Source: Romboutsia hominis
Lineage (GTDB): Bacteria; Bacillota; Clostridia; Peptostreptococcales; Peptostreptococcaceae
Assembly (NCBI RefSeq): GCF_900002575.1
Contig: NZ_LN650648.1
Coordinates: 62,001-126,000 of the forward strand
Length of the DNA: 64,000 nucleotides
Reading direction: 5' to 3'
The position numbers and the translations under genes were made by a program. Of the stretch, positions 27,035 to 38,411 are shown piece by piece. How positions within the stretch are numbered: the stretch's first letter is position 1; each line of letters begins with the position of its first letter. The notes beneath the pieces were generated by a model. The model made no database searches and was not told the DNA's origin. It was given only the letters and a program-made list of their open reading frames with translations.

Positions 27035-29014
27035 TTGGAATTTAAATTAAAATCGGAATTTAAGCCTACGGGAGATCAGCCTGAGGCTATAAAGTCAATA
27101 GTAGATGCTATAAATAACAATGAAAAGTTTTCTACTCTTCTAGGGGTAACAGGATCTGGTAAAACCTTTACTATGGCTAATATTATAAAAAACGTAAATA
27201 AGCCAACATTGATATTAGCTCATAATAAAACATTAGCAGCTCAATTATACAGTGAATTTAAAGAGTTTTTCCCGGAGAATGCAGTAGAATACTTTGTAAG
27301 TTACTACGATTACTATCAGCCAGAAGCATACGTAGCTCATAGTGATACATATATAGAAAAAGATGCAAGTATAAATGATGAAATAGATAAGCTTAGACAC
27401 TCTGCAACAGCAGCAATATTAGAAAGAAGAGATGTTATAATAATTTCATCTGTATCCTGTATATATGGATTAGGGGATCCAGAAGACTATAGACAACTTA
27501 TGGTATCTCTAAGACCAGGAATGGAAAAGGATAGGGATGAAGTTATAAAGAGATTAATAGATATACAGTATGAAAGAAATGATGTTAACTTTGTTAGGGG
27601 TACTTTTAGAGTTAGAGGAGATATTTTAGAAATATTCCCTGCAAGTAATGATGAAAAGGCTATAAGAATAGAATTTTTTGGTGATGAAATTGATAGAATA
27701 ACAGAAATAGATTATGTTACAGGTAAAATGGTAGGGGTGAGAAATCATGTAGTAATATTCCCGGCATCTCACTATGTAACAACACCAGAAAGAATAGAAA
27801 AAGCTATAGTTGAAATAGAAAAAGAGCTTGAAGAAAGAATAAATGAATTTAAAGACAATGATAAATTACTAGAGGCTCAAAGAATTGACCAAAGAACTAG
27901 ATATGATATAGAAATGTTAAAAGAAATAGGATTCTGCCAGGGTATAGAAAATTACTCAAGACATATAACAGGCAGAAAGCCAGGAGAGAAGCCATATACA
28001 TTAATGGATTTTTTCCCAGATGATTATTTAATAATAGTTGATGAATCTCATGTTACAGTACCACAAGTAAGAGGTATGTATGCCGGAGATAGATCTAGAA
28101 AAGGTTCGCTTATAGATAATGGATTTAGATTACCATCAGCTTATGATAATAGACCTTTAAATTTTGAAGAATTTGAAGAAAATATTAATCAAATACTATT
28201 TGTAACTGCAACACCAGGACCATATGAGATACAACATTCAACAACTATAGCAGAACAAATAATAAGACCAACAGGTTTACTTGATCCTATAATAGAAGTT
28301 AGACCTATAGACAATCAGATAGATAATTTAGTAGGTGAAATAAATAAGGTAATTGAAAAGAATGAAAGAGTTTTAATAACAACTCTTACTAAGAAAATGA
28401 GTGAAGATTTAACCAACTACCTTAAAGAAATTGGTATAAAGGTCAAGTATTTGCATTCAGATATAGATACTCTTGAAAGAGTAGAGATTATAAGGGATCT
28501 AAGATTAGGTAAGTTTGATGTATTAGTTGGTATAAACTTACTTAGAGAAGGATTAGATATTCCAGAAGTTTCCTTGGTGGCGATATTAGACGCAGATAAA
28601 GAAGGATTCTTGCGTTCTGAAACATCATTAATACAAACTATAGGACGTGCAGCTAGAAACTCAGAAGGTAAAGTTATAATGTATGCAGATAGAATAACTA
28701 GGTCTATGCAAAGTGCTATAGAAGAAACAAAAAGAAGAAGAGAAATACAATCACTATATAATAAAGAGAATAATATAACTCCTACAACTATTAAAAAGAG
28801 TATTAGAGATGCTATAGAAGCTACGAAAGTCGCTGATGAAGAAGTTATATACGGAGTTAAAGAAACTGATGATATAGATGAAATAAAAGCTAATATAGCT
28901 AAATTACAATCAGAGATGATGGAAGCAGCTCAAAATTTACAATTTGAAAGAGCAGCAGAACTTAGGGATAAGGTAAAAGAATTAGAAGAAAGGATAGAAA
29001 TTAATGGAAGATAA
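27035..29014 (+). CDS. uvrB: Excinuclease ABC subunit B
   Basis: Damage-verifying helicase of nucleotide excision repair (659 aa). P-loop GVTGSGKT near residue 40, the beta-hairpin [17 protein letters not shown] that probes the DNA, DESHV Walker B box, helicase motifs ([25 protein letters not shown]) and the C-terminal UVR helix pair ([18 protein letters not shown]) are all present. Of the possible starts (GTG 27026, TTG 27032, TTG 27035), the TTG at 27035 gives [19 protein letters not shown], the family N-terminus, and the best spacing to GAGGAG. It overlaps uvrA by 11 bases. Confidence 0.97.
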   Translation: MEFKLKSEFKPTGDQPEAIKSIVDAINNNEKFSTLLGVTGSGKTFTMANIIKNVNKPTLILAHNKTLAAQLYSEFKEFFPENAVEYFVSYYDYYQPEAYVAHSDTYIEKDASINDEIDKLRHSATAAILERRDVIIISSVSCIYGLGDPEDYRQLMVSLRPGMEKDRDEVIKRLIDIQYERNDVNFVRGTFRVRGDILEIFPASNDEKAIRIEFFGDEIDRITEIDYVTGKMVGVRNHVVIFPASHYVTTPERIEKAIVEIEKELEERINEFKDNDKLLEAQRIDQRTRYDIEMLKEIGFCQGIENYSRHITGRKPGEKPYTLMDFFPDDYLIIVDESHVTVPQVRGMYAGDRSRKGSLIDNGFRLPSAYDNRPLNFEEFEENINQILFVTATPGPYEIQHSTTIAEQIIRPTGLLDPIIEVRPIDNQIDNLVGEINKVIEKNERVLITTLTKKMSEDLTNYLKEIGIKVKYLHSDIDTLERVEIIRDLRLGKFDVLVGINLLREGLDIPEVSLVAILDADKEGFLRSETSLIQTIGRAARNSEGKVIMYADRITRSMQSAIEETKRRREIQSLYNKENNITPTTIKKSIRDAIEATKVADEEVIYGVKETDDIDEIKANIAKLQSEMMEAAQNLQFERAAELRDKVKELEERIEINGR

Positions 29015-31829
29015 AATCATAATAAAAGGCGCAAAAGAGCATAACTTAAAAAATGTTAATATAGAACTTCCGAGAAATAAATTTATAGTATTTACTGGAT
29101 TATCAGGATCTGGTAAATCTTCTTTAGCTTTTGATACTATATATGCAGAAGGTCAAAGAAGATACGTTGAGAGTTTGTCAGCTTATGCTAGACAATTCTT
29201 AGGTCAAATGGAAAAACCAAATGTAGAATATATAGAAGGATTATCTCCAGCTATATCTATAGACCAAAAAACAACATCTAAAAATCCTCGTTCTACTGTA
29301 GGTACTGTAACAGAAATATATGATTATTTAAGATTATTATTTGCTAGGGTAGGGGAAGTACATTGTCCTACTTGTGGTAAATTAATTAGTCAAATGACAG
29401 TCCAAGAAATTGTTGATAAAATGATGGAATTTGAAGAAAGAACTAAACTTCAAATATTATCACCAGTAGTAAGAGGTCAAAAGGGAACTCATAAAAAGAT
29501 ACTAGAGAATATAAAAAAAGAAGGATTTGTCAGAGTTAGAGTTGACGGAGAAAACTATGAAGTTACAGATGAAATAGAATTAAATAAAAATCAAAAACAT
29601 AATATAGAGGTTGTGATTGACAGAATAGTTATAAAAGATGGAATAGAGGCTAGACTAGCAGATTCAATAGAAACAGCTATAAAATTATCTGATGGTCTTG
29701 TTATTGCTCAAATAATAGGTGGAGATGAAATACTTTACTCAACTAAATTTGCATGCCCAGAGCATGGAGTAGGTATAGAAGAACTATCTCCAAGAATGTT
29801 CTCATTTAACAGTCCATTTGGAGCATGTGATGCTTGTAATGGTTTAGGAGAAAGTAGAGAAGTAGACCCAGATTTAGTTATACCGAATAAAGATTTATCT
29901 ATAAAACAAGGTGCTATAGCAGCGTGGGGTTCTGTAAGCACAAGTGATGATACATATTATAGTAAAATGGTTAGAAGTTTAGCAGAACATTTTAACGTAT
30001 CACTTGATACACCATTTAAAGATTTGCCTGAGGACTTTGTTCAAGAGTTACTTTATGGAAAAGACAATGTGATAGTTGAATTTATATTTGAATCAAAGTT
30101 TGGAGGAAGAAGAGAATATAGAGCGCCATTTGAAGGAGTGATAGTTAATCTAGAGAGAAGATATAGAGAAACTAACTCAGAATATTCAAGAGAAAAAATA
30201 GAAGAATTTATGGCTGAAACTCCTTGTCCAAAATGTAAAGGAGCAAGACTTAAGAAAGAAGTATTATCAGTATTAGTAGATAATAAAAATATAATGGATG
30301 TAACTAATTTTTCAGTAAATGAGCTTATAGACTATATAGAAAATATTAATTTAAGTGAAAAGCAAAAGTTTATAGCAAATGAAATACTAAAAGAAATAAG
30401 AGGAAGAGCATCTTTCTTAAGAGATGTTGGTTTAGATTACTTAAACCTATCAAGAAAAGCAGGAACTTTATCAGGAGGGGAAGCACAACGTATAAGACTT
30501 GCTACTCAAATAGGTTCAGCTTTAGTTGGAGTTTTATACGTACTAGACGAGCCAAGCATAGGGCTTCATCAAAGAGATAACGATAGATTAATAGGAACAT
30601 TAAGACATCTTACAGATATAGGTAATACTCTTATAGTAGTAGAACATGATGAAGATACAATGAGAGAAAGTGATTATATAGTAGATATTGGTCCAGGAGC
30701 TGGGGTACATGGAGGTAATATCGTTGCACAAGGTACTTTAGATGAAATATTAGACAATGAAAATTCTATAACAGGACAATATTTAAGCGGTAAAAAACAA
30801 ATTACTATACCAGAAGAGACTAGAGAAGGAAATGGTAAATACTTAGAAATAGTTAAAGCTACTGAAAATAACTTAAAGAATATAAATGTAAAGTTCCCTT
30901 TAGGTAAATTTACTTGTATAACAGGAGTTTCAGGTTCTGGTAAAAGTACATTAATCAACGATATACTTTACAAAGGAATAGCTGGAAAGATAAATAGATT
31001 AAGAGAAAGACCAGGAAAGCATAAAGAAATAAAAGGGATAGAAAATATAGACAAAATAATAAATATAGACCAAAGTCCAATAGGAAGAACACCTCGTTCA
31101 AATCCTGCAACCTATACGGGTGTATTTGATATGATAAGAGATTTATTCGCATCAACTAATGAAGCTAAAGCTAGAGGATATCAAAAAGGAAGATTTAGTT
31201 TCAATGTGAAAGGTGGAAGATGTGAAGCTTGTAAAGGTGATGGTATTATAAAAATAGAGATGCACTTCTTACCAGATGTGTATGTACCTTGTGAAGTATG
31301 TAAGGGCGAAAGATATAATAGAGAAACACTACAAGTTAAATATAAAGATAAAACAATAGCTGATGTATTAGATATGAATGTTGAGGAAGCTCTTAAATTC
31401 TTTGAAAACATACCTAATATAAAAAGAAAATTAGAAACATTAATGGATGTTGGACTTTCATATATAAAATTAGGACAACCATCTACACAATTATCAGGTG
31501 GAGAGGCTCAAAGAATAAAACTTGCTACAGAATTAAGTAAAAGACCAACAGGTAAGACTTTATATATATTAGATGAACCTACAACAGGACTTCATATGGC
31601 AGATGTAGACAAGTTAATACAAGTACTTCAAAGATTAGCAGACACAGGTAATTCAATAGTAGTTATAGAGCATAACTTAGATGTTATAAAAACTTGTGAC
31701 TACATAATAGATTTAGGACCTGAAGGTGGAGATAAAGGTGGTCAAATAGTTGCCACAGGGACACCAAAAGAAGTATCTAAAGTTGAAGGGTCTTACACAG
31801 GGATGTTCTTAAAGAAATATTTTGAATAA
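29004..31829 (+). CDS. uvrA: Excinuclease ABC subunit A
   Basis: Damage-recognising ABC-type ATPase (941 aa), working as a dimer with UvrB. Two P-loops (GLSGSGKSS near residue 33 and GVSGSGKST near 640), two ABC signatures ([24 protein letters not shown]) and zinc-finger cysteine pairs (CPTCGK, CPKCKG, CEACKG, CEVCKG) are visible. The start lies inside the end of uvrB, implying coupled translation under the same LexA-controlled promoter. Confidence 0.98.
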   Translation: MEDKIIIKGAKEHNLKNVNIELPRNKFIVFTGLSGSGKSSLAFDTIYAEGQRRYVESLSAYARQFLGQMEKPNVEYIEGLSPAISIDQKTTSKNPRSTVGTVTEIYDYLRLLFARVGEVHCPTCGKLISQMTVQEIVDKMMEFEERTKLQILSPVVRGQKGTHKKILENIKKEGFVRVRVDGENYEVTDEIELNKNQKHNIEVVIDRIVIKDGIEARLADSIETAIKLSDGLVIAQIIGGDEILYSTKFACPEHGVGIEELSPRMFSFNSPFGACDACNGLGESREVDPDLVIPNKDLSIKQGAIAAWGSVSTSDDTYYSKMVRSLAEHFNVSLDTPFKDLPEDFVQELLYGKDNVIVEFIFESKFGGRREYRAPFEGVIVNLERRYRETNSEYSREKIEEFMAETPCPKCKGARLKKEVLSVLVDNKNIMDVTNFSVNELIDYIENINLSEKQKFIANEILKEIRGRASFLRDVGLDYLNLSRKAGTLSGGEAQRIRLATQIGSALVGVLYVLDEPSIGLHQRDNDRLIGTLRHLTDIGNTLIVVEHDEDTMRESDYIVDIGPGAGVHGGNIVAQGTLDEILDNENSITGQYLSGKKQITIPEETREGNGKYLEIVKATENNLKNINVKFPLGKFTCITGVSGSGKSTLINDILYKGIAGKINRLRERPGKHKEIKGIENIDKIINIDQSPIGRTPRSNPATYTGVFDMIRDLFASTNEAKARGYQKGRFSFNVKGGRCEACKGDGIIKIEMHFLPDVYVPCEVCKGERYNRETLQVKYKDKTIADVLDMNVEEALKFFENIPNIKRKLETLMDVGLSYIKLGQPSTQLSGGEAQRIKLATELSKRPTGKTLYILDEPTTGLHMADVDKLIQVLQRLADTGNSIVVIEHNLDVIKTCDYIIDLGPEGGDKGGQIVATGTPKEVSKVEGSYTGMFLKKYFE

Positions 31830-31922
31830 ATAAGTGAAATGAACTCAGTGAATTTTAAGTAACAGACGTGGATGAGTGAATTTAAAAGAATATATAATAA
31901 TTTTAATAAAATTAATTTTTTA

Positions 31923-31962
31923 TTTAGCCAATTTTGTAATTTTAATTGCAATATTGGCTAAA
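31923..31962. repeat. Inverted repeat downstream of uvrA
   Basis: Arms TTTAGCCAAT and ATTGGCTAAA enclose a 20-base loop. No T-run follows on the + strand, so it is at best a weak terminator for uvrBA; otherwise unassigned. Confidence 0.45.
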
Positions 31963-32062
31963 ACTATATAAGTAATATTTAGAATTGTAAGAAATTTAAC
32001 ATATATGTAAAAATATGTTAAAATATAAATGAGAAACTTAGACAAAAAAGGAGATGATTTAT

Positions 32063-33592
32063 ATGTCAGCAAAAAAGAAATCTAAATTCTCATTTCCAAC
32101 AGCCTACACTGTAATACTTATAGTAATGCTATTAGTGTTAGGACTTACTTATGTAATACCTTCAGGAAAGTATTCAAAATTACTTTATGATGCTGAAGCA
32201 AACGTATTCGTAATAGAATCGCCTACAGGTCAAGTATCAGAAAAAAAAGCAACTCAAAAAACACTGGATGAACTAGGGGTAAAAACTAATCTAAGTAAAT
32301 TTACAGATGGTTCTATAAGTAAACCAGTGGCAATACCAGGGACTTATGAACAACTACCAAAAGAAAAACCAACAGTATTTAAAGCATTAACAACATTTTT
32401 AAATGCACCTATACAAGGTTTATATGATTCAATAGATATAATTGCTTTCGTTCTTGTAATAGGTGGTATAGTAGGAGTAATAAATAAAACAGGAGCATTT
32501 ACAGCGGGTATAAGTGCTTTATCAAGAAATCTAAAAGGAAAAGAAGCTTGGTTAATAGTAATAATAACAGTAATAATAGGAATAGGTGGAACAAGCTTTG
32601 GATTAGCAGAAGAAACAATAGCATTTTATCCAATAGTAGTGCCGATATTCTTGGCAGCAGGATATGATGCATTAGTAGCAATTGCAGCAATATATCTTGG
32701 TTCTTGTATGGGAACAATGGCATCAACAGTAAATCCTTTCTCTACAGTTATAGCATCAAATACAGCAGGAATTGATTTTACAAGTGGAATGCCTTTAAGA
32801 ATATTTATGTTAGTTGCAGGTCTTGCAGTTTGTATATTCTACACAGTTAAGTATGCAGAAAAAGTAAAAAAAGACCCAAGTCAATCATTAATATATTCAC
32901 AAAAGAAAGAATTAGAAGATCACTTCCTAAAAGGTCATAATGAAGAAAATGTACCTGAGTTTACATGGGGAAGAAAATTAATGTTATTAATATTTGCATT
33001 ATCATTTGTTGTAATGGTATATGGTGTAAAAGAATTAAAATGGTCATTTAAAGAAATGACATCATTATTCTTATTTGTAACATTCATACTAGCTATATTT
33101 GCAAAACTTAGTGAAAAAGAATTTGTTTCTGAATTTGTTGCAGGAGCAGCAGATTTACTAGGAGTTGCATTAATAATTGGTCTTGCGCGTGGTATCACTA
33201 TAATAATGGATGGTGGTATGATAAGTGATACTATATTATATGGATTAAGTAATGTAGTATCAAATATGAGTGGTATAGTATTCTCAACAGTAATGTTCTT
33301 TGTTTATATATTACTAGGATTCTTTATATCTTCATCTTCAGGACTTGCAGTTTTATCAATGCCTATAATGGCACCTCTTGCAGATGTTGTTGGAGTAAAC
33401 AGAGACGTAATAGTAAGTGCATATCAATTTGGACAAGGACTTATAAGTTTTATAACTCCTACAGGATTAATACTTGCATCACTTGCTATGGTAAATGTAA
33501 CTTATGATAAATGGCTAAAATTTGTAACACCATTAATTATAATGATATCAGTACTTGCAATAGTAGTACTTGGTATAGGTGTAATTATATAG
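32063..33592 (+). CDS. YfcC-family membrane carrier
   Basis: 509-residue polytopic membrane protein of the YfcC/DcuC-like superfamily (C4-dicarboxylate anaerobic carrier fold), with about 12 hydrophobic segments and the family pattern SFGLAEETIAFYPIVVPIFL ... GSCMGTMASTVNPFSTVIAS ... FFISSSSGLAVLSMPIMAPL ... QFGQGLISFITPTG. Members are often annotated as basic amino-acid or short-chain acid carriers; the substrate cannot be told here. The ATG at 32063 (9 bases after AAGGAG) is preferred over one at 32054 that touches the ribosome site. It is monocistronic, with its own terminator. Confidence 0.88.
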   Translation: MSAKKKSKFSFPTAYTVILIVMLLVLGLTYVIPSGKYSKLLYDAEANVFVIESPTGQVSEKKATQKTLDELGVKTNLSKFTDGSISKPVAIPGTYEQLPKEKPTVFKALTTFLNAPIQGLYDSIDIIAFVLVIGGIVGVINKTGAFTAGISALSRNLKGKEAWLIVIITVIIGIGGTSFGLAEETIAFYPIVVPIFLAAGYDALVAIAAIYLGSCMGTMASTVNPFSTVIASNTAGIDFTSGMPLRIFMLVAGLAVCIFYTVKYAEKVKKDPSQSLIYSQKKELEDHFLKGHNEENVPEFTWGRKLMLLIFALSFVVMVYGVKELKWSFKEMTSLFLFVTFILAIFAKLSEKEFVSEFVAGAADLLGVALIIGLARGITIIMDGGMISDTILYGLSNVVSNMSGIVFSTVMFFVYILLGFFISSSSGLAVLSMPIMAPLADVVGVNRDVIVSAYQFGQGLISFITPTGLILASLAMVNVTYDKWLKFVTPLIIMISVLAIVVLGIGVII

Positions 33593-33601
33593 ATTAATAC
33601 T

Positions 33602-33652
33602 AAAGGAGTGTTTTAAAATAATTTTTGAGATTTATTTTAAACACTCCTTTTT
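33602..33652 (+). terminator. Terminator after the YfcC-family gene
   Basis: Long stem AAAGGAGTGTTTTAAAATA pairing with TATTTTAAACACTCCTTT (one bulge) and a TTTTT tail. Confidence 0.9.
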
Positions 33653-33722
33653 AATAAATTCTAATAACTGATTTTAATAGAAGAGTGTATATTATAATAT
33701 ACATTACATAGTTTAAAAGCAT

Positions 33723-33753
33723 CAAAATGAGCTATCTCTTTTGGAGATAGCTC
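33723..33753 (-). terminator. Terminator of the opp operon
   Basis: Stem GAGCTATCTC / GAGATAGCTC with a five-base loop, 18 bases past the oppF stop. Read on the - strand it is followed by ATTTTGATGCTTTT, a modest T-rich tail. Confidence 0.75.
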
Positions 33754-33770
33754 TATATGAAAAAGAGGAA

Positions 33771-34727
33771 TTAATTACTAGTAATTTCTTTTGCAGAAAG
33801 TTCTTTTTCGTAACCTGCTATTTCAGACTTTGATGCATATATAAAATGTCCAGGTCTTATTTCTACCCATTCAGGATTTTCAGTAGAATAATCATGAATA
33901 CTTGGATCATATTTTATACGGACTCTGTTTTTTTCATAATCAGGGTCTGGTAAAGGTATAGCAGATAGTAAAGATTTAGTATAAGGATGAAGTGGATTTT
34001 CATACAATTCATCAGCAGTAGTAAGTTCAACTAACTTACCTTTATGCATAACCCCTATTCTATCGCTTATATATTTAACCATTGAAAGGTCATGGGCGAT
34101 AAATAGATAAGTTAAGCCATTTTCTTTTTGAAGCTTTCTAAGTAAGTTAACAACTTGTGCTTGAATAGAAACATCTAGTGCAGATATAGGCTCATCAGCA
34201 ATTATAAATTTTGGTTGTATAGCTAGAGCACGAGCAATACCTATACGTTGTCTTTGCCCACCAGAGAATTCATGAGGATATCTACTAGCATGTTGTTCAT
34301 TAAGCCCTACAGTTCTTAACAACTCATAAACTTTATCTCTTCTTTCTTCTTTAGTTTTACATAGGCCATGTACATCTAAACCTTCGGCAATTATATCAGT
34401 AACAGTCATACGAGGATTTAGACATGCCATAGGATCTTGGAATATCATTTGCATATTTTTATTTACATGATTTTTCTCATCTTTTTTCAATTTTTTAGAA
34501 GAGATATTTTTACCATCAAATTCTATTTCTCCACTAGTTGGATCATAAAGTCTTATTATAGCTCTACCAGTAGTAGATTTACCAGAGCCAGACTCCCCAA
34601 CCAAACCAAATGTTTCACCTTCATATATTTCAAAAGAAACATCATCAACAGCTTTAACAGTAGTATTTCTATCTATTCTAAAGTGTTGTTTTAAGTTTTT
34701 AACTTTTAATAGAACTTTTTTACTCAT
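33771..34727 (-). CDS. oppF: Oligopeptide ABC transporter ATP-binding protein
   Basis: Cytoplasmic ATPase (318 aa) of the oligopeptide importer. Walker [10 protein letters not shown] near residue 45, signature [16 protein letters not shown], Walker [13 protein letters not shown], and the oligopeptide-specific C-terminal extension [18 protein letters not shown]. Its start overlaps the end of oppD by 8 bases. It is the last gene of oppB-oppC-oppD-oppF. The OppF/AppF distinction is by gene order only. Confidence 0.95.
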   Translation of the reverse strand: MSKKVLLKVKNLKQHFRIDRNTTVKAVDDVSFEIYEGETFGLVGESGSGKSTTGRAIIRLYDPTSGEIEFDGKNISSKKLKKDEKNHVNKNMQMIFQDPMACLNPRMTVTDIIAEGLDVHGLCKTKEERRDKVYELLRTVGLNEQHASRYPHEFSGGQRQRIGIARALAIQPKFIIADEPISALDVSIQAQVVNLLRKLQKENGLTYLFIAHDLSMVKYISDRIGVMHKGKLVELTTADELYENPLHPYTKSLLSAIPLPDPDYEKNRVRIKYDPSIHDYSTENPEWVEIRPGHFIYASKSEIAGYEKELSAKEITSN

Positions 34728-35745
34728 CTGCTTTCACCTTCTTTCTACCTACGTTATTAGGTCTTTCAATCTTTGGAGCCAATGGATGTAATAACCATGT
34801 AGCTGCATAGTGTGTATCGCTAACTTTAAACATAGGTGGTTCAGCTAAGTGATCTATTTTAAGAGCGTAATCACTACGAAGAGCAAATGCATCTCCTTTA
34901 GGAGGGTGCATTAAATCTGGAGGAGTTCCAGGTATATTATATAAATCATTATCTCCTATATCTAAAGTTGGCATAGAACCTAAAAGTCCCCAAGTATACG
35001 GATGCTGAGGATTATAGAATATATCATTAGTTGTTCCATGTTCTATGATTTTACCAGCATACATAACTGCAACTCTATCAGCCATATTAGCAACAACTCC
35101 AAGGTCATGAGTTATAAATATAAGGGCAGCTCCGGTTTTTTCCTGAAGAGCTTTCATAAGCTCTAATATTTGAGCCTGTATAGTAACGTCTAATGCAGTT
35201 GTTGGTTCATCTGCTATTAGAACTTTAGGATTACAAGCTAAAGATATAGCTATTACTATACGCTGTCTCATACCACCTGAAAATTGATGAGGATATTGTT
35301 TAAACCTTTTTTCAGGTTCAGATATACCAACTAAATCTATAAGTTCTATAGCTTTAGCCTTAGCTTCTTCCTTACTAAGACCTTGATGCTTAATAATACC
35401 TTCCATTATTTGTTTTCCTATGGTCATAGTAGGATTTAAAGAAGTCATAGGATCTTGGAATATCATTGCAATATCTTTACCTCTTAATTTTTCCATCTCA
35501 GGTTCACTAAGTTTAGTTAAATCTTTACCGTTAAATAATATTTCACCATCTTTTATATAACCATTTGCAGATAGTATTCTCATTATAGTTTTACAAGCAA
35601 CGGATTTACCAGAACCAGACTCACCAACTATAGCAAGTGTTTCACCTTTATGTAAGTCGAATGTAACGCCTCTAACAGCTTGAACTTCTCCACCATATGT
35701 ATTGAAACTAACGCACAGGTTTTTAACTTCTAATAATTTTTCCAA
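34720..35745 (-). CDS. oppD: Oligopeptide ABC transporter ATP-binding protein
   Basis: Second ATPase of the importer (341 aa), partner of OppF. Walker [11 protein letters not shown] near residue 40, signature [16 protein letters not shown], Walker [13 protein letters not shown], and the C-terminal peptide-transporter region [20 protein letters not shown]. The cysteines that bind an iron-sulfur cluster in some DppD proteins are absent, as in other OppD proteins. Start after AGGGAGATGA; oppC lies 21 bases upstream. Confidence 0.95.
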   Translation of the reverse strand: MEKLLEVKNLCVSFNTYGGEVQAVRGVTFDLHKGETLAIVGESGSGKSVACKTIMRILSANGYIKDGEILFNGKDLTKLSEPEMEKLRGKDIAMIFQDPMTSLNPTMTIGKQIMEGIIKHQGLSKEEAKAKAIELIDLVGISEPEKRFKQYPHQFSGGMRQRIVIAISLACNPKVLIADEPTTALDVTIQAQILELMKALQEKTGAALIFITHDLGVVANMADRVAVMYAGKIIEHGTTNDIFYNPQHPYTWGLLGSMPTLDIGDNDLYNIPGTPPDLMHPPKGDAFALRSDYALKIDHLAEPPMFKVSDTHYAATWLLHPLAPKIERPNNVGRKKVKADE

Positions 35746-35766
35746 TCAACTCATCTCCCTTACTAA

Positions 35767-36798
35767 TTATTGATTACGCATTTTAGGGTCAACAGCATCT
35801 CTTAGACCATCAGCTAATAAATTAAGAGCAAATATCAAAGAACAAACTACTATTGATGGGATAAACATCATATATGGGTAGCTTTGTAATGATTTAAATC
35901 CTTCATTTATTAATACACCAAGTGATGCTTGAGGTGGTTGAAGACCTAACCCTATAAAACTTAAAAATGCTTCATAAAATATTGCTTGAGGTAGTGAGAA
36001 CATGATCATTACCACAATAGGACCAATAACATTAGGGAAAAGATGTTTAAAAATAACTCTAAAATCAGAAGAACCTAAAGTTTTAGAAGCTAATACAAAC
36101 TCTTGATTTTTAAGTCTAAGTACATGAGAACGAACAACTCTAGCCATACCAGTCCACCCAGATACAGCCATTGCTAAAGAAATTGATAATATACCTGGAT
36201 TAAATACCATTATGAAAAGTGTAACAATAACCAACTGAGGAATACCTGTAATTATCTCTATTATACGTTGCATTACAAGGTCTACTTTACCTCCATAGTA
36301 AGCAGATATACCACCATAAGCAACACCTATAAGCAAATCGAAAACAGCTGCTAAGACCGCTATGAATAAAGAAACCCTAGCGCCAATCCACGTACGAGTC
36401 CAGATATCACGTCCAAGTGCATCTGTACCAAATAAATAGTTTTCTTTTATATTTTTCTCAGCATAAACGTCAACACCATTTGAATCTTTACCATCCATTA
36501 TACCTAAAGAAGATACTATAGGCATTTTAGGTGGAATCTTAACGTTTCTTATGTTTTGAGATTTATAATCATATTTAGAAAAAATAGGTGCGAATATAGC
36601 CATTAACACTATAGTAAAAAGTATTATTAATCCAACTACAGCCCCTTTATTTTTAAATAATCTTTTTCGAGCATCTTGCCAAAAAGTTAGACTTTCTCTA
36701 GTAATAGCTTCATTATCTCCTGACTGTATAGGAGTAGGTTCAAATAAATCAGCTGTTAACTCTACTTCTTGACCATCAATTATTACTTTATCAACCAT
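35767..36798 (-). CDS. oppC: Oligopeptide ABC transporter permease
   Basis: Inner-membrane permease (343 aa). An N-terminal cytoplasmic stretch precedes a first membrane helix (VVGLIILFTIVLMAIFAPIF), a large outside loop with GTDALGRDIWTRTWIGAR, and the five-helix core with the EAA loop around GWTGMARVVRSHVLRLKNQE. Pairs with OppB. It begins 1 base after the oppB stop, indicating tight coupling. Confidence 0.95.
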   Translation of the reverse strand: MVDKVIIDGQEVELTADLFEPTPIQSGDNEAITRESLTFWQDARKRLFKNKGAVVGLIILFTIVLMAIFAPIFSKYDYKSQNIRNVKIPPKMPIVSSLGIMDGKDSNGVDVYAEKNIKENYLFGTDALGRDIWTRTWIGARVSLFIAVLAAVFDLLIGVAYGGISAYYGGKVDLVMQRIIEIITGIPQLVIVTLFIMVFNPGILSISLAMAVSGWTGMARVVRSHVLRLKNQEFVLASKTLGSSDFRVIFKHLFPNVIGPIVVMIMFSLPQAIFYEAFLSFIGLGLQPPQASLGVLINEGFKSLQSYPYMMFIPSIVVCSLIFALNLLADGLRDAVDPKMRNQ

Positions 36799-36799
36799 T

Positions 36800-37741
36800 T
36801 TATTTACCTCCTGCCAAACGGATTCTTGGATCTATTACACCGTAAAGTATATCTACTATTAATATAACTGCTATGTAGAATGCACTATAAAGTATAGCAA
36901 CCCCTGAAATTATGAATAAGTCATTTATAGATATAGCATTAACTAATAAGTCACCTATACCAGGTACAGCAAAAACTTTTTCTACAACTAAAGAACCTGT
37001 AAGAAGTCCTGCAGCTAAAGGACCTAATATAGTTATAACAGGAATTAATGCATTTCTAAGAGCGTGCTTTAAGATAACTGTGGATTTTTTTAAACCTTTT
37101 GCTTTAGCAGTAATTATATAATCAGAGTTTAGAACTTCAACAAGTTCTGTTCTAGTAAAACGAGCAACGTTTGATATTGTAAAAAATGAAAGTGCAATTG
37201 ATGGAAGAATAGTCCAAACATATCTAAAATCTGAACCTAAAGGAACTCCCCAAGCTATAGGTAGTATTTTTAATTTACTTGCAATATACAATTGGAGTGA
37301 AGCTGCAAATACAAATGATGGAACAGAAACTCCTATTACTGAAAGTATAGTACAAGTATAGTCCCAAATAGTATTTCTCTTAAGTGCAGCGACAATTCCA
37401 AGTGCTAAACCTATGAAGGTACCTAAAACTAAAGATTGAGCACCCAACATAGCAGAAGGGCCTATACGACTGGCAATGATATCTTCGACTTTCTTATTAG
37501 ATTGTTTAAATGAAATGCCAAGGTCACCTTTGAATACACCTGTAAGATATCTTACATATTGGACTGGAACAGGATCATCTAATCCATAAGTAGCTTCCAG
37601 TCTAGCAATTTGTTGAGGATTTAACTTTTGTTCATTAAATGGACTGCCTGGAAGAAGTCTTACCAAGAAAAATGTAACTGATATGACTATAAATAAAGTT
37701 ATAAACATATATGCAATACGTTTTAATACATAGCGAAACAT
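36800..37741 (-). CDS. oppB: Oligopeptide ABC transporter permease
   Basis: First permease of the importer (313 aa): MFRYVLKRIAYMFITLFIVI at the N-terminus, family segment LPGSPFNEQKLNPQQIARLE, five to six membrane helices and the EAA loop RTELVEVLNSDYIITAKAKG. The frame is open 13 codons further, but the ATG at 37741 is 5 bases after AAAGGGGGGG and matches the family start. It leads the oppBCDF operon; no substrate-binding gene is inside the operon, the one nearby is divergent at 38412. Confidence 0.95.
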   Translation of the reverse strand: MFRYVLKRIAYMFITLFIVISVTFFLVRLLPGSPFNEQKLNPQQIARLEATYGLDDPVPVQYVRYLTGVFKGDLGISFKQSNKKVEDIIASRIGPSAMLGAQSLVLGTFIGLALGIVAALKRNTIWDYTCTILSVIGVSVPSFVFAASLQLYIASKLKILPIAWGVPLGSDFRYVWTILPSIALSFFTISNVARFTRTELVEVLNSDYIITAKAKGLKKSTVILKHALRNALIPVITILGPLAAGLLTGSLVVEKVFAVPGIGDLLVNAISINDLFIISGVAILYSAFYIAVILIVDILYGVIDPRIRLAGGK

Positions 37742-37833
37742 CGCTACCCCCCCTTTTTTTGAATTTTTAATTAAAATCACTAGTTTTAAGTGATATAGAA
37801 TCTAAGTATAATAATTAATTTAGTTTTATATAA

Positions 37834-38196
37834 TTATGATATAAACATAAAACTTATACCAATAGTAATTGTTGATATTAACAAACCAGATATTAATAAA
37901 CTATTTGTAAGATAAAAGCTATTTTCTCTATTAACGTAATCTTCAATTGTCATGTTAATATCTTCTGTTAATACGCCTTTTCTTCTTTGAAATTCTTGAC
38001 TTAATTTATTAAAAGAGAAAAGTGTGATATTAAAAAATCCTTTTTCCCAAACGAAACATAATAATCCGAAAAGGAAATAAATCATACCAACAATAAATGC
38101 ACAATTTAAAAATGAATATGCACTAAATTTGTTGATAATTGAATATAATAAACTGATAATAGCATTAATTGCAAGAAGTTGAAAAGTATTTTTCAT
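37834..38196 (-). CDS. DUF3899-like small membrane protein
   Basis: 120 residues with three to four hydrophobic segments: about 4-22, 29-50 and 96-118, separated by a charged cytoplasmic loop (SFNKLSQEFQRRKG, then EDYVNRENSFY). Length, topology and this loop fit the DUF3899 family, whose function is unknown. AAAGGCGG precedes the ATG. It lies between oppB and the divergent oppA, on the same strand as the opp operon, and might be its first gene, though the 92-base gap before oppB leaves room for a separate promoter. Confidence 0.75.
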   Translation of the reverse strand: MKNTFQLLAINAIISLLYSIINKFSAYSFLNCAFIVGMIYFLFGLLCFVWEKGFFNITLFSFNKLSQEFQRRKGVLTEDINMTIEDYVNRENSFYLTNSLLISGLLISTITIGISFMFIS

Positions 38197-38301
38197 ATTC
38201 GAACCGCCTTTCGAGCTTGTTTATTATTTTAATTGTAGTAGCATAATAAAGTATTTTCAAGTTAAAATTAATATTTTCATATAAAAAAATTTTTTTAATT
38301 A

Positions 38302-38316
38302 AAAAATCAGAAAATT
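38302..38316. promoter_or_regulatory. Possible CodY box between oppBCDF/DUF3899 and oppA
   Basis: AAAAATCAGAAAATT matches 12 of 15 bases of the CodY consensus AATTTTCWGAAAATT. It lies in the 215-base divergent region, 96 bases before the oppA start. CodY represses peptide transporters in several Firmicutes including C. difficile. AT-rich DNA makes chance matches likely, so this is tentative. Confidence 0.42.
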
Positions 38317-38411
38317 AAAAAAAACAAATGATTTTTATTATAACATGTTATATAATAAACTTTAAATATATGAGTTTATTTGTAAATTGGATATAGGGGA
38401 GGATGTTTACT

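Noticed and set aside
34720-35745. Missing C-terminal cysteines in OppD
   Set aside because: Iron-sulfur-binding cysteines belong to DppD-type proteins; OppD proteins of other Firmicutes lack them too.
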